From Alistipes sp. (GTDB taxonomy: Bacteria > Bacteroidota > Bacteroidia > Bacteroidales > Rikenellaceae), in NCBI GenBank assembly GCA_029065825.1, contig JAIEHQ010000077.1, positions 1 to 12,041 on the forward strand: a stretch of 12,041 nucleotides of DNA. Reading direction: 5' to 3'. The notes beneath the pieces were generated by a model. It worked only from the letters and a program-made list of their open reading frames with translations. It did not search any database and was not told where the DNA came from. This document shows positions 1 to 7,310 of the stretch, one piece after another (positions within the stretch are counted from its first letter, which is position 1; every line of letters starts with the position of its first letter). Made by a program: the position numbers and the translations under genes.

Positions 1-683
1 CGACCGTGCTGCTCTCCGCGGTCTCGCGCATGCAGCACGAAGGCGGCAGCGGCCGGGAGGTGGTGGAGGTGTGGCGCGGCGTGATCCTCAAATCGGCCAA
101 AGTCATCTACCCGCTTTCGATCTTCTGCTGCCTCTTCGCCTCTCCGATCGTGGAGCGGATTTACGGTCCCGAATACCGGGAGGCGGCCATCTTCCTGCAA
201 CTCGTCACGCCGGTGACGCTCCTCCGCGTGGTGCCTTATTCGCCCGTGCTGCTGGCTCTGGGCCGGGGACGGCTCTTCTCCCGGATCCACCTCGGCGCGG
301 CCGTCGTGCTGATCCTGGCCGAGGCGGTCTGCGTGCGGTGCTTCCCCTCCGCCGTGGCGCTTGCCCTGATCAATACGCTCTGTACGGCCGGTGCTCTCGG
401 GGCCTTGCTGTGTGCGGTCCGCTCCGCTGTGCGGGTCGGGTGGCGGCAGCTGCTTCCTGCGGGCAGTCTGGCCGGGGTGTTGGCGCTTTCGGCGGTCGCC
501 TCGGGTGCGAGCCGGCTGGCGGTCGGCAGTGTCTGCGGCTGGAGCGGTCTGGCCGCCGCCTTTTCGCTCGCGGCGCTCCTTTATGCGGGGCTGTGTGCAG
601 TGTGCGGCATCAGCTACCGCGAATTGTGGCAGCCGCTGCTGGCCCTGCTTCCCCGGCGGAGGGGAGACAACGGAAAAAAATAG
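1..683 (+). CDS. Polysaccharide flippase (Wzx/MATE-like), C-terminal part, 5' truncated
   Basis: The reading frame is open at the window edge (first complete codon at 3, TAG at 681-683), so only the C-terminal ~226 residues are present. A GTG at 6 is not a credible start because the frame stays open upstream. The fragment has about six hydrophobic segments separated by short basic loops, including stretches around YPLSIFCCLFASPIV, VVLILAEAVCV, SLAGVLALSAVASG and FSLAALLYAGLCAV, and it ends in a basic tail (RRRGDNGKK). This is the topology of the C-terminal half of inner-membrane flippases that move undecaprenyl-linked oligosaccharide units to the periplasm. A glycosyltransferase starts 6 bases downstream, which supports an O-antigen/capsule-type locus. 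No catalytic motif exists to confirm the family, so another MATE/MVF-clan transporter is possible. Confidence 0.72.
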   Translation, partial: TVLLSAVSRMQHEGGSGREVVEVWRGVILKSAKVIYPLSIFCCLFASPIVERIYGPEYREAAIFLQLVTPVTLLRVVPYSPVLLALGRGRLFSRIHLGAAVVLILAEAVCVRCFPSAVALALINTLCTAGALGALLCAVRSAVRVGWRQLLPAGSLAGVLALSAVASGASRLAVGSVCGWSGLAAAFSLAALLYAGLCAVCGISYRELWQPLLALLPRRRGDNGKK

Positions 684-689
684 TGTCGT

Positions 690-1922
690 ATGAAAATATT
701 GATTGTAAGTTATTTCTTCTCTCCGAGAATTTCGATCGCCTCCTATCGGATCGATGCCTTTGCGAAGTATCTCTGCGAAGCCGGACATTCGGTGACGGTT
801 ATTGCCGCAGGGGATTCCGACCGGTGTGTCGCATGGAACGGATGTACCGTGCATTATCTCCGGGACCGATTCGAAAATTGGGACTCCTGCGACTCCCGGA
901 ACGCCGGGCGTTTCAACTACCTGCTTGCCGGGATTCAGTATTGTCTGACACTCGACGGCAAACACCTGTGGGGCCGGCATGCCTGCCGCAAGGCGGAAAA
1001 ACTCTTTTCGGAACATGGGTTCGATGCGCTGCTCACGACCTACGGCCCGCTCTCGCCGCATCGCGTGGCCTTGAAGCTGCGCCGCAAGGGGTACAAGTTC
1101 CACTGGATCGCCGACATGAGGGACGAGATGTCTCATCATCCCACTGTCATCTCCAGAAAAATGGTAAGCCGCTTCCGGTCGGTCGAGCGGAAGATCCTGC
1201 GCGAGGCCGATCTGGTCACGACCGTCTCGCGGCCGCTGCTGGAGGATTTCCGGAAGTTGTGCGGCCACGACCGTTTTCTGGAGATCCGGAACGGTTACGA
1301 CTACGAGGAGGTTCATGATGTCTCGTTCCAGCCCCGGTTCACGCTGGCATATATCGGCAAATTCTACGGTGTCATCCGTCCGGACCGCTTTTTCGAGGTG
1401 CTGGTGCGGATGAAGGCTGCGGGCGAAATTCCGGCCGACTTCCGCTTCCGGATCGTCGGCAACCGCATGCCGCTTGCCGTGCCCGAGGCGATCCGTCCCA
1501 ATGTCGAGCAGCTGTCCGCCGTGCCGCACGACCGGGCGATCGGGATGTCGCTGGAAGCCGATGTGCTGGTCATGATCCATCCCACCGGCCGGAAAGGGGT
1601 CTATTCGGGCAAGGTATTCGACTACCTGGCTACCAACAAGCCCATTCTGGCGCTGTACGATCCCCGGGACGTGGTTGCCGGACTGCTTGCCGAGACCTGC
1701 TCGGGTTTCATCGCCGATAACGACGACCGGGAGGGCATCCGGCGGAACATTCTCGAATGCCTCCGCCTATGGCGCGCGCAGGAGGTGCTTCCCCGCGACT
1801 GGGAGAAGATCCGGCAATATACCCGCCGCAACCAGACGGCCATTCTGATCGATTACCTCGCCAGGTTCGAGGCGGACGGATGTTCAGAACCTCGTCTGCG
1901 TACGGACGAAGAGCGCGATTGA
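690..1922 (+). CDS. Family 4-like glycosyltransferase of surface polysaccharide synthesis
   Basis: This 410-residue protein has the two-lobed GT-B plan. The N-terminal Rossmann lobe (about residues 1-190) opens with KILIVSYFFSP and contains VTTVSRPL at 176-183, the usual end of that lobe. NGYD at 201-204 marks the hinge. The C-terminal nucleotide-sugar lobe carries YSGKVFDYLATNKPILAL from residue 305, the position of the GT4 E/K-x-FEY signature, with D311 where E is usual. It probably transfers a sugar from a nucleotide donor to a lipid-linked glycan at the cytoplasmic face of the inner membrane. Donor and acceptor cannot be read from the sequence. It starts 6 bases after the flippase gene, so the two are co-transcribed. 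The first ~300 bases look more AT-rich than the housekeeping genes, as is common for exchangeable polysaccharide genes. Confidence 0.85.
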   Translation: MKILIVSYFFSPRISIASYRIDAFAKYLCEAGHSVTVIAAGDSDRCVAWNGCTVHYLRDRFENWDSCDSRNAGRFNYLLAGIQYCLTLDGKHLWGRHACRKAEKLFSEHGFDALLTTYGPLSPHRVALKLRRKGYKFHWIADMRDEMSHHPTVISRKMVSRFRSVERKILREADLVTTVSRPLLEDFRKLCGHDRFLEIRNGYDYEEVHDVSFQPRFTLAYIGKFYGVIRPDRFFEVLVRMKAAGEIPADFRFRIVGNRMPLAVPEAIRPNVEQLSAVPHDRAIGMSLEADVLVMIHPTGRKGVYSGKVFDYLATNKPILALYDPRDVVAGLLAETCSGFIADNDDREGIRRNILECLRLWRAQEVLPRDWEKIRQYTRRNQTAILIDYLARFEADGCSEPRLRTDEERD

Positions 1923-1928
1923 GGCTTC

Positions 1929-1949
1929 GGGATCCCCTGCGGTCCGCAG
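1929..1949. terminator. Weak dyad between convergent genes, possible bidirectional terminator
   Basis: The 46-base gap between the convergent glycosyltransferase and M23 genes holds the palindrome GGGATCCC (1929-1936). Directly after it comes CTGCG-GTC-CGCAG (1937-1949), a 5-bp stem with a 3-base loop. There is no T-tract on either strand, so intrinsic termination is uncertain. The placement between two converging 3' ends is the main argument. Confidence 0.25.
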
Positions 1950-1968
1950 CCGCTCGTTTCGATGGGCA

Positions 1969-3705
1969 TCAGCGTCGGATCGTGCCGCGCCAGACGGTGC
2001 GGTTGCCGCAGTTGTCCGTGACGGTCAGCTCCAGCGCGTGCCCTTCGGGGCGGCGGGGCGTGCGTTCGTCATCGAAAGTGTGGGTCACGGTTCCCTTCAT
2101 GGGGTTGCGCTCGAGCAGGATCCACTGCCCGTCGAGCGTAGCCGAGTAGCGGCCTATGCCCGAGAAGTCGTCGCTCAGGCGGAACGTGACGCTGTGTCCG
2201 CGGACGGGCTGCGCCTCGTCGAAGCAGGGGGCGACTTTCGGCGGTACGGTGTCGGCGACCACGCAGAAGTCGCCCAGGCTGCGGGTCGCGGCGACGACGG
2301 CCCCCTTGCGGTATTTGCCTCCGGCATACCGGACCTTTCCTTTGACGATGCGCCCCAGCGCCGCATGGGCCTGCAGCGCCTGGGGCACGAAGGCCCGGAT
2401 CGAGACCGTCGCATTGGTGTGCAGCGGAGTCTCGCCGGCAAGGATCGTGTGGACGGGCGAGAGGACGATCGCCGGCTGCGGGGTGTCGAACTGCGCCGGG
2501 CGGCTCGACATGCGGCAGAACTCCGATTCGTAGAGCGCTCCGGCGGGAACGTGGAGCGAAGCCTCCCCTGCGGTGCGCTGAAACTCCCTGCGGCGGTCGA
2601 TGACCGTTGCCGTTGAATCGGCTGCGGCGCGGAAGTCCCGGGCGGGATCCTGCCGCACGATGGCGAATTCGAGCAGCGAGCGGTTGCCGCTGTCGTCCTC
2701 GGCCTCGATGCTGACGGTCGCGCGCTCCCCCTCGGGTAGTGCGGGCAGCAGCCGGGCTTTCAGCACGGGGTAGAAGTCGCCGATGCAGCCGTCGAGCCGC
2801 GTGAGGCGGATGATCTCGTTGCGCGAGCCGACCTGCAGGGGGTAGCAGGCCACGGCATTGCAGTAGCGGGTCTGGTCGAAAGCGAAGCCGTCCAGCCGCA
2901 GCTCGAAGAGTTTCTCCCCCTCCACCTGCATTGCGATGCGCCACAGCCCGAAGGTGTTCTGCACGTCGTTCTTGCGGTCGGTGGCCTCCAGCATGAAATA
3001 TCCGTAGGTCCCTACCGGCAGCGGTCCCTGCCGTTTGAGGGTATAGTGTCCGGGAGCCTGCGCCGTCAGTTCGATCGGTTGCGGTGCGGCGTGTACGGGA
3101 ACGCCCCGCAGGGTATCGACCGCGACGTAGTAGAGCCGCACCAGGCGGGGCGGAAGGTCGTCGCGGGTGCGGATCACACCCGACGAGATGGTGTTGAGCG
3201 TGCGCTGGGTGCGCGAGTCGCGGATCTCGAAGTGCAGGTGCGGTCCGGCCGACGAGCCGGTGTTGCCCGAGCGGGCGAACTCCTCGCCCCGGCGCAGCGG
3301 AAAGCGGTCGGCCGCAGGGTAGAGGTTGATGCTGTTCTGGCGGGTGCGGCAGCGCTCCTCGTACACGTATTTCTCGATGTCGTCGCGGAAGCGGGAGAGG
3401 TGGCCGTACACGGAGGTCGTGCCGTTGGGGTGGGCGATATAGACGGCCCGTCCGTAGCCGCCCGGCGTGACGGCGATGCGGCAGACGTAGCCGTCGGCCG
3501 CCGCCACGACCGGTTTGCCGGTCACGCCGTCGGTCTTGATGTCGATGCCCGAATGGAAATGGTCGGGGCGCATCTCCGCGAAGTTGGCCGAGAAGAGTCC
3601 CGCAACGTCGCGGAGCGGGAAGACGTACTCCTCGGGGCGGAGCTGCTGGCTGCGGGCCGCCGTGCAGCCCAGAAGGATCGAAAGCAGAATCAGAATGCGT
3701 CGCAT
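1969..3705 (-). CDS. Secreted M23/LytM-type metallo-endopeptidase with long Ig-like C-terminal region
   Basis: This 578-residue protein is a predicted zinc endopeptidase that would cut peptidoglycan peptides in the periplasm or at the outer membrane. The LytM domain spans about residues 30-165. All expected residues are present: HxxxD (H51, D55), YGH (H102) and HLHFE (H156, H158). By the LytM model H51, D55 and H158 bind zinc, and H102 and H156 are catalytic. The N-terminus is a signal peptide, with cleavage either after ARS (before Q20) or as a lipoprotein at C14 (LLGC); I cannot decide between them. The remaining ~410 residues look like beta-sandwich modules, with TDRKND (242-247), EDDSGNR (336-342) and TDNCGNR (563-569) as domain-end-like turns and a ZU5-like SLHVPAGAL (383-391). 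It is last in the operon and overlaps recX by 16 bases, so translation is probably coupled. Confidence 0.9.
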   Translation of the reverse strand: MRRILILLSILLGCTAARSQQLRPEEYVFPLRDVAGLFSANFAEMRPDHFHSGIDIKTDGVTGKPVVAAADGYVCRIAVTPGGYGRAVYIAHPNGTTSVYGHLSRFRDDIEKYVYEERCRTRQNSINLYPAADRFPLRRGEEFARSGNTGSSAGPHLHFEIRDSRTQRTLNTISSGVIRTRDDLPPRLVRLYYVAVDTLRGVPVHAAPQPIELTAQAPGHYTLKRQGPLPVGTYGYFMLEATDRKNDVQNTFGLWRIAMQVEGEKLFELRLDGFAFDQTRYCNAVACYPLQVGSRNEIIRLTRLDGCIGDFYPVLKARLLPALPEGERATVSIEAEDDSGNRSLLEFAIVRQDPARDFRAAADSTATVIDRRREFQRTAGEASLHVPAGALYESEFCRMSSRPAQFDTPQPAIVLSPVHTILAGETPLHTNATVSIRAFVPQALQAHAALGRIVKGKVRYAGGKYRKGAVVAATRSLGDFCVVADTVPPKVAPCFDEAQPVRGHSVTFRLSDDFSGIGRYSATLDGQWILLERNPMKGTVTHTFDDERTPRRPEGHALELTVTDNCGNRTVWRGTIRR

Positions 3706-4205
3706 GGTTCGTCGGTGTGGATCAGCCGCCCGGCGGCATCGCGCACGGCTTCGTAGTCGTAGCCGAGCGAGAGTCCGTAGCGGATCAGTTTGTTTTTTAG
3801 GTCGTAAATGTCTTTGTAGCGAGTCGTCAGGCGCAGCTTCTTTTCGAGGCGGGCGAGCAGCCGCTCCTCCGTGTCGGTGCGGTCGAGCGCCGCCAGCGTG
3901 CGGTCGATGATCGCGGAGGCGACCCCTTTGAGGCGGAGCGAGGCGCGGATCTTGCGGGCGCCCCAGCCGCTGAAGCGGGTCTTGTCGCGCACGAACGCTT
4001 CGGCGAACCGCCCGTCGTCGATGAACCGTTCGTCCAGGAGCCGTTGCAGCACCTGTCCGCGCGCTGCGGGATCGACACCCCAGCGCTGCATCAGCCGCAG
4101 CGCGTCGCCCGACGATTTTTCGCTCCGGGCGCAGAGCCGCACCAGCGAGGCGTAGGCCTGTTCGGGGGTCTTGTCGCGTTTTATGCGGGGCTGTTGAGGC
4201 TGCAT
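3690..4205 (-). CDS. recX: Regulatory protein RecX (RecA modulator)
   Basis: This 171-residue, highly basic protein fits RecX, which binds RecA filaments in the cytoplasm and limits recombinase activity. It shows the three-helix repeat architecture of the family: the segment ending LLDERFIDDGRFAEAFVRDK, then FSGWGARKIRASLRLKGV, both characteristic of RecX, and a C-terminal repeat with YGLSLGYDYEAVRDA. I chose the ATG at 4205 (MQPQQPRIKRDK) because it gives a normal RecX length. The open frame extends upstream to 4667, but that part is only the shadow of prmC. The start lies 25 bases inside the end of prmC, and the stop lies 16 bases inside the M23 gene, so it is translationally coupled on both sides. 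The residues between the start and the first repeat are hydrophilic and probably disordered. Confidence 0.92.
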   Translation of the reverse strand: MQPQQPRIKRDKTPEQAYASLVRLCARSEKSSGDALRLMQRWGVDPAARGQVLQRLLDERFIDDGRFAEAFVRDKTRFSGWGARKIRASLRLKGVASAIIDRTLAALDRTDTEERLLARLEKKLRLTTRYKDIYDLKNKLIRYGLSLGYDYEAVRDAAGRLIHTDEPCDAF

Positions 4206-5032
4206 GTCATGCGGTATTTGTCGTTCAGGTCGCGGCGGACGACGCTCTGCGGGAATCCCTCGTCGGCGAGCATCTCCTGCATCTGGCGGGCGTAGTTCTC
4301 GTGGATTTCGAAATAGAGCCGTCCTCCGGGGCGGAGCAGCCGCCGGGCATGGCGGGCGATCGCGCGGTAGAAGCGCAGCGGGTCGTCGTCGGGGACGAAG
4401 AGTGCCGTCGGGGGTTCGTAGCGCAGCACGTTGGCGCGCATGGAGGCCCGTTCGCTCAGCGGCACGTAGGGCGGGTTGGAGACGATCAGGTCGAAGCACG
4501 CCGTCGCTCCGGGGAGCAGATCGCCCAGCGCGTCCTCGCGGCGGAAGTCGATCGCCGCTCCGTGCCGCCGGGCATTCTCGCGGGCGATGGCGAGCGCCTC
4601 CTGCGAGATATCGACGGCCGTGACCCGCGCGCCGGGAAGTTCCCGGGCCAGCGCGACGGCGATGCAACCGCTGCCCGTGCCGATGTCGAGCACGTCGGGT
4701 GCCTCCGGGCGGGGGCTGTCGGCGATCCAGCGGATCAGCTCCTCGGTCTCGGGGCGGGGAATCAGCACCCCCTCGCCGACGAGCAGATCCAGACCGTAAA
4801 ATTCGGTGTGCCCCAGGACGTACTGCACCGGCCGGCCGGCCGCCAGTTCGGCGATGCGTGCGTCGAGCCGGTCGATGGTCAGCTCGCGGTCCGGCTCCGT
4901 GAGGAGCTGCGTGGGCGTGAGGCCGCCCAGTTCTGCGGCGACTATGCGGGCTATCTGGAGCGCTTCGCGCTCGCCGTAGAGGCCGAGGATCGCCCGGCGG
5001 ATTCTTTCGACGGTATCTTTGCGTGTGGTCAT
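4181..5032 (-). CDS. prmC: Peptide chain release factor N5-glutamine methyltransferase
   Basis: This 283-residue protein methylates the glutamine of the GGQ motif in release factors RF1 and RF2, using S-adenosylmethionine, in the cytoplasm. The N-terminal helical domain (about 1-85) recognises the release factor and contains GRPVQYVLGHTEFYGL (66-81). Next come IPRPETEEL (91-99), the SAM-binding LDIGTGSGCIA (115-125), the acidic VDIS at 140-143, and the catalytic NPPY at 186-189, which binds the target glutamine. Length and motif spacing match E. coli PrmC. The start ATG at 5032 overlaps the aroC stop as ATGA, and the 3' end overlaps recX. In E. coli prmC follows the RF1 gene prfA, whereas here it follows chorismate synthase. 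It was formerly called hemK. Confidence 0.96.
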   Translation of the reverse strand: MTTRKDTVERIRRAILGLYGEREALQIARIVAAELGGLTPTQLLTEPDRELTIDRLDARIAELAAGRPVQYVLGHTEFYGLDLLVGEGVLIPRPETEELIRWIADSPRPEAPDVLDIGTGSGCIAVALARELPGARVTAVDISQEALAIARENARRHGAAIDFRREDALGDLLPGATACFDLIVSNPPYVPLSERASMRANVLRYEPPTALFVPDDDPLRFYRAIARHARRLLRPGGRLYFEIHENYARQMQEMLADEGFPQSVVRRDLNDKYRMTCSLNSPA

Positions 5033-6015
5033 GGGAGTCGGTGTGCGGTAAGGGTCAGGTCGGCCAGTGCGACGGCGACGGCCGCTTCCACGACGACGGC
5101 CGCACGCAGGGCGATGCAGGTATCGTGGCGGCCTCCGACCGCAAGCTCCTCGCAGCGGCCCGTCGCGGCGTTGAAGGTGGTCTGCGGCAGGCCGATGCTG
5201 GGGGTGGGCTTCACGGCGGCGCGGACCACCAGTTCGTTACCGTTGGTAATGCCTCCGTTGATGCCTCCGTCGTGGTTGGTGGCCGTGCGTCCCGAAGCAT
5301 CGAGGATCGGATCGTTGTTCCGGGAGCCGGTGCGGGCCGCGGCGGCGAATCCGTCACCGAACTCGACCCCCTTGACGGCCGGAATCGCGAAGAGCAGGTG
5401 GGCGATGAGGCTCTCGCCCGAGTCGAAGAAAGGTTCGCCCAGTCCGGCCGGCACGCCCGAGGCGCGGCACTCGACCACGCCGCCCACCGAATCGCGGGCT
5501 TCGGCCGCGCGGCGGATCGTCTCCTCGAAGCGCTGCGGATCGTCGTTGCCGCCGACTGCGGTCAGCCGGCTCTGCAGCGAGATGCCCGGCAGCAGCTTCC
5601 TGGCCACCGTTCCGGCCGCCACGAGCGCGACGGTCAGGCGGCCCGAGAAGGCACCGCCGCCGCGCGGGTCGTTGAAGCCGCCGTATTTGATGCGTGCGGT
5701 GCGGTCGGCATGCGAGGGGCGGAAGTGGAGCGGGGCGGGGTAGTCCTCCGGACGGGTATTGCCGTTGGCGAAGAAGAGCGTCAGCGGCGCACCCGTCGTA
5801 TGCCCCCGGAAGAGTCCCGAGAGGATGCGGGGGATGTCCTCCTCGCGGCGGGGAGTGGTGCCGGGCGCGCCTCCCCGCCGTCGGGCGAGGTCGGCGGCGA
5901 AATCTTCGACGGCGAGCGGCATGCCGGCCGGCACGCCGTCGAGCGTGATGCCGATGCCCTCGCCGTGCGATTCGCCCCAGACGGCGATGCGGAAGTCGTG
6001 ACCGAAACTGTTCAT
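5029..6015 (-). CDS. aroC: Chorismate synthase
   Basis: This enzyme converts 5-enolpyruvylshikimate 3-phosphate to chorismate, using reduced FMN, as the last step of the shikimate pathway. The family signature GESHGEGIGITLDGVPAG begins at residue 14, with catalytic H17. The second conserved histidine is H102 in FRPSHAD. RGGGAFSGRLT, RTGSRNNDP, NHDGGINGGITNG, KPTPSI and a C-terminal GRHDTC segment follow in the usual order. At 328 residues it is somewhat shorter than the ~350-390 typical of the family, but no core motif is missing. The FSGR version of the central motif, rather than the ASARE type of Proteobacteria, places it in a separate clade. It lies 15 bases after aroA, which makes its substrate, and overlaps prmC by 4 bases. 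Confidence 0.96.
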   Translation of the reverse strand: MNSFGHDFRIAVWGESHGEGIGITLDGVPAGMPLAVEDFAADLARRRGGAPGTTPRREEDIPRILSGLFRGHTTGAPLTLFFANGNTRPEDYPAPLHFRPSHADRTARIKYGGFNDPRGGGAFSGRLTVALVAAGTVARKLLPGISLQSRLTAVGGNDDPQRFEETIRRAAEARDSVGGVVECRASGVPAGLGEPFFDSGESLIAHLLFAIPAVKGVEFGDGFAAAARTGSRNNDPILDASGRTATNHDGGINGGITNGNELVVRAAVKPTPSIGLPQTTFNAATGRCEELAVGGRHDTCIALRAAVVVEAAVAVALADLTLTAHRLP

Positions 6016-6030
6016 CGGTTGGTCGTGTCG

Positions 6031-7299
6031 TTAATTGTCTATGGCGGAAGCTCCCGGCGCACGCAGCGCGTCGAGCGTCTCGAAAAAGTCGGGGAAGCTC
6101 TTGCTCACGCAGCCGGCACCGGCGATGGTCACGGGGGCTTCGGCTGCGAGGGCCGCGACGGCCAGCGACATGGCGATGCGGTGGTCGTCGTGGCTGCGGG
6201 TCAGCCCGCCCCGGATCGTGCCGCCCCGGATCTTCATCACGTCCTCCTCGCCGAGGTCGATCTCGATGCCCAGGCGGCCGTACTCTTCGTACAGCGCATG
6301 GGCGCGGTCGCTCTCCTTGGCCCGCAGGCGCGAGGTGCCTCGGATCTCGCTGACCCCTTCGGCCGAAGCGGCCAGGGCCGCGAGCGCGGGAAAGAGGTCG
6401 GGGCAGTGGGTCGCGTCGAACCGGAAGGCCCGCAGCGGACGGCGGGCCGCCGTGATCGTGTCGCCCTGGTGGGTAACGGCTGCGCCTGCGCGGACCAGGG
6501 CCGTCAGGATCGCCTTGTCGCCCTGGAGCGAGAGCGAGGAGAGGTTGCGCACGGTCACTTCGCCGGCTGTGGCGCCTGCCACCAGCAGGAAGGCCGCGGC
6601 GCTCCAGTCGCTTTCGATGGTGAATTCGGCGGGCCGGTAGCGTTGTCCGCCCGCGATGTAGAACTCCTCGTAGTCGCGGTGGAGGATCTCCACGCCGAAT
6701 CGTTCGGCCGTCGCGACGGTCATGTCGAGGTAAGGGATCGATACCGGGCGCGTGACCCGCAGCGAGCTTTCTCTCGCGGCGAGCGGCAGGGCCAGCAGCA
6801 GTCCCGTGATGAATTGCGAGGAGACCGAGCCGTCGATTTCGGCCGTGCCGCCCTGTAGCGGGCCGCACACCTCCAGCGGCAGCCGTCCGTCGGTGTCGGA
6901 TACCCGGGCGCCGAGCATGCGGAGGGTGCGGGAGAGGATCTCCATCGGACGGCGCAGCAGCGTGCCTTCGCCTTCGATGAGGATCGGGAGGTCGTGCAGC
7001 GCCGCGATCGGTGCGAAGAGCCGGGCCGAGAGACCCGATTCGCCGACGCGGAGCAGCCTCCCGGCAGGATGCAGGCCCCCCTCGATGCGGAGCGTGTGCG
7101 GGTCGATATGCTCCACGCGCGCGCCCAGCGCTTCGATGCAGCGCAGGGCCGAGCGGGTGTCGTCGCAGGAGCCGATGTTGCGGAGCAGGGAGCTGCCTTC
7201 GGTCAGCAGCGCGGCGGCCAGTGCGCGTTGTGCGTAGCTTTTCGAACAGGGCGGGGTGCAGGTGCCGCAGACCCTGCCCGGAGGAACGGATCGGTCCAT
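6031..7299 (-). CDS. aroA: 3-phosphoshikimate 1-carboxyvinyltransferase (EPSP synthase)
   Basis: This 422-residue enzyme transfers the enolpyruvyl group of PEP to shikimate 3-phosphate in the cytoplasm, the sixth shikimate step. Conserved elements run in order: SKS-x3-R (K20, S21, R25, equivalent to E. coli K22, S23, R27), IDGSVSSQFITGLL, PYLDMT, ESDWSAAAFLL, HCPDLFPAL (the catalytic Asp region), AKESDR and DDHRIAM. The loop equivalent to E. coli NAGTAMRP (94-101) reads ESGLSARL at 87-94. The glycine is kept, but Leu replaces T97 and P101, two positions linked to glyphosate response. Three cysteines (C11, C14, C18) sit near the N-terminus, with C18 where E. coli has Gly. The start at 7299 gives the family's normal N-terminus and lies 11 bases after lptB. 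With aroC it forms a two-gene route to chorismate. Confidence 0.95.
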   Translation of the reverse strand: MDRSVPPGRVCGTCTPPCSKSYAQRALAAALLTEGSSLLRNIGSCDDTRSALRCIEALGARVEHIDPHTLRIEGGLHPAGRLLRVGESGLSARLFAPIAALHDLPILIEGEGTLLRRPMEILSRTLRMLGARVSDTDGRLPLEVCGPLQGGTAEIDGSVSSQFITGLLLALPLAARESSLRVTRPVSIPYLDMTVATAERFGVEILHRDYEEFYIAGGQRYRPAEFTIESDWSAAAFLLVAGATAGEVTVRNLSSLSLQGDKAILTALVRAGAAVTHQGDTITAARRPLRAFRFDATHCPDLFPALAALAASAEGVSEIRGTSRLRAKESDRAHALYEEYGRLGIEIDLGEEDVMKIRGGTIRGGLTRSHDDHRIAMSLAVAALAAEAPVTIAGAGCVSKSFPDFFETLDALRAPGASAIDN

Positions 7300-7310
7300 G
7301 AGATGCGGGG

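Noticed and set aside
4206..4667. Upstream extension of the recX frame to 325 residues
   Set aside because: The added segment is Arg/Pro-rich shadow sequence over prmC. Starting at 4205 gives a standard RecX of 171 residues.
5023..6858. A 611-codon plus-strand frame antisense to aroC and part of aroA, and similar long frames (for example 5354-7621 minus and 4301-5743 plus)
   Set aside because: All lie over confidently identified genes, have Arg/Gly/Ala-rich low-complexity products and show no domain.
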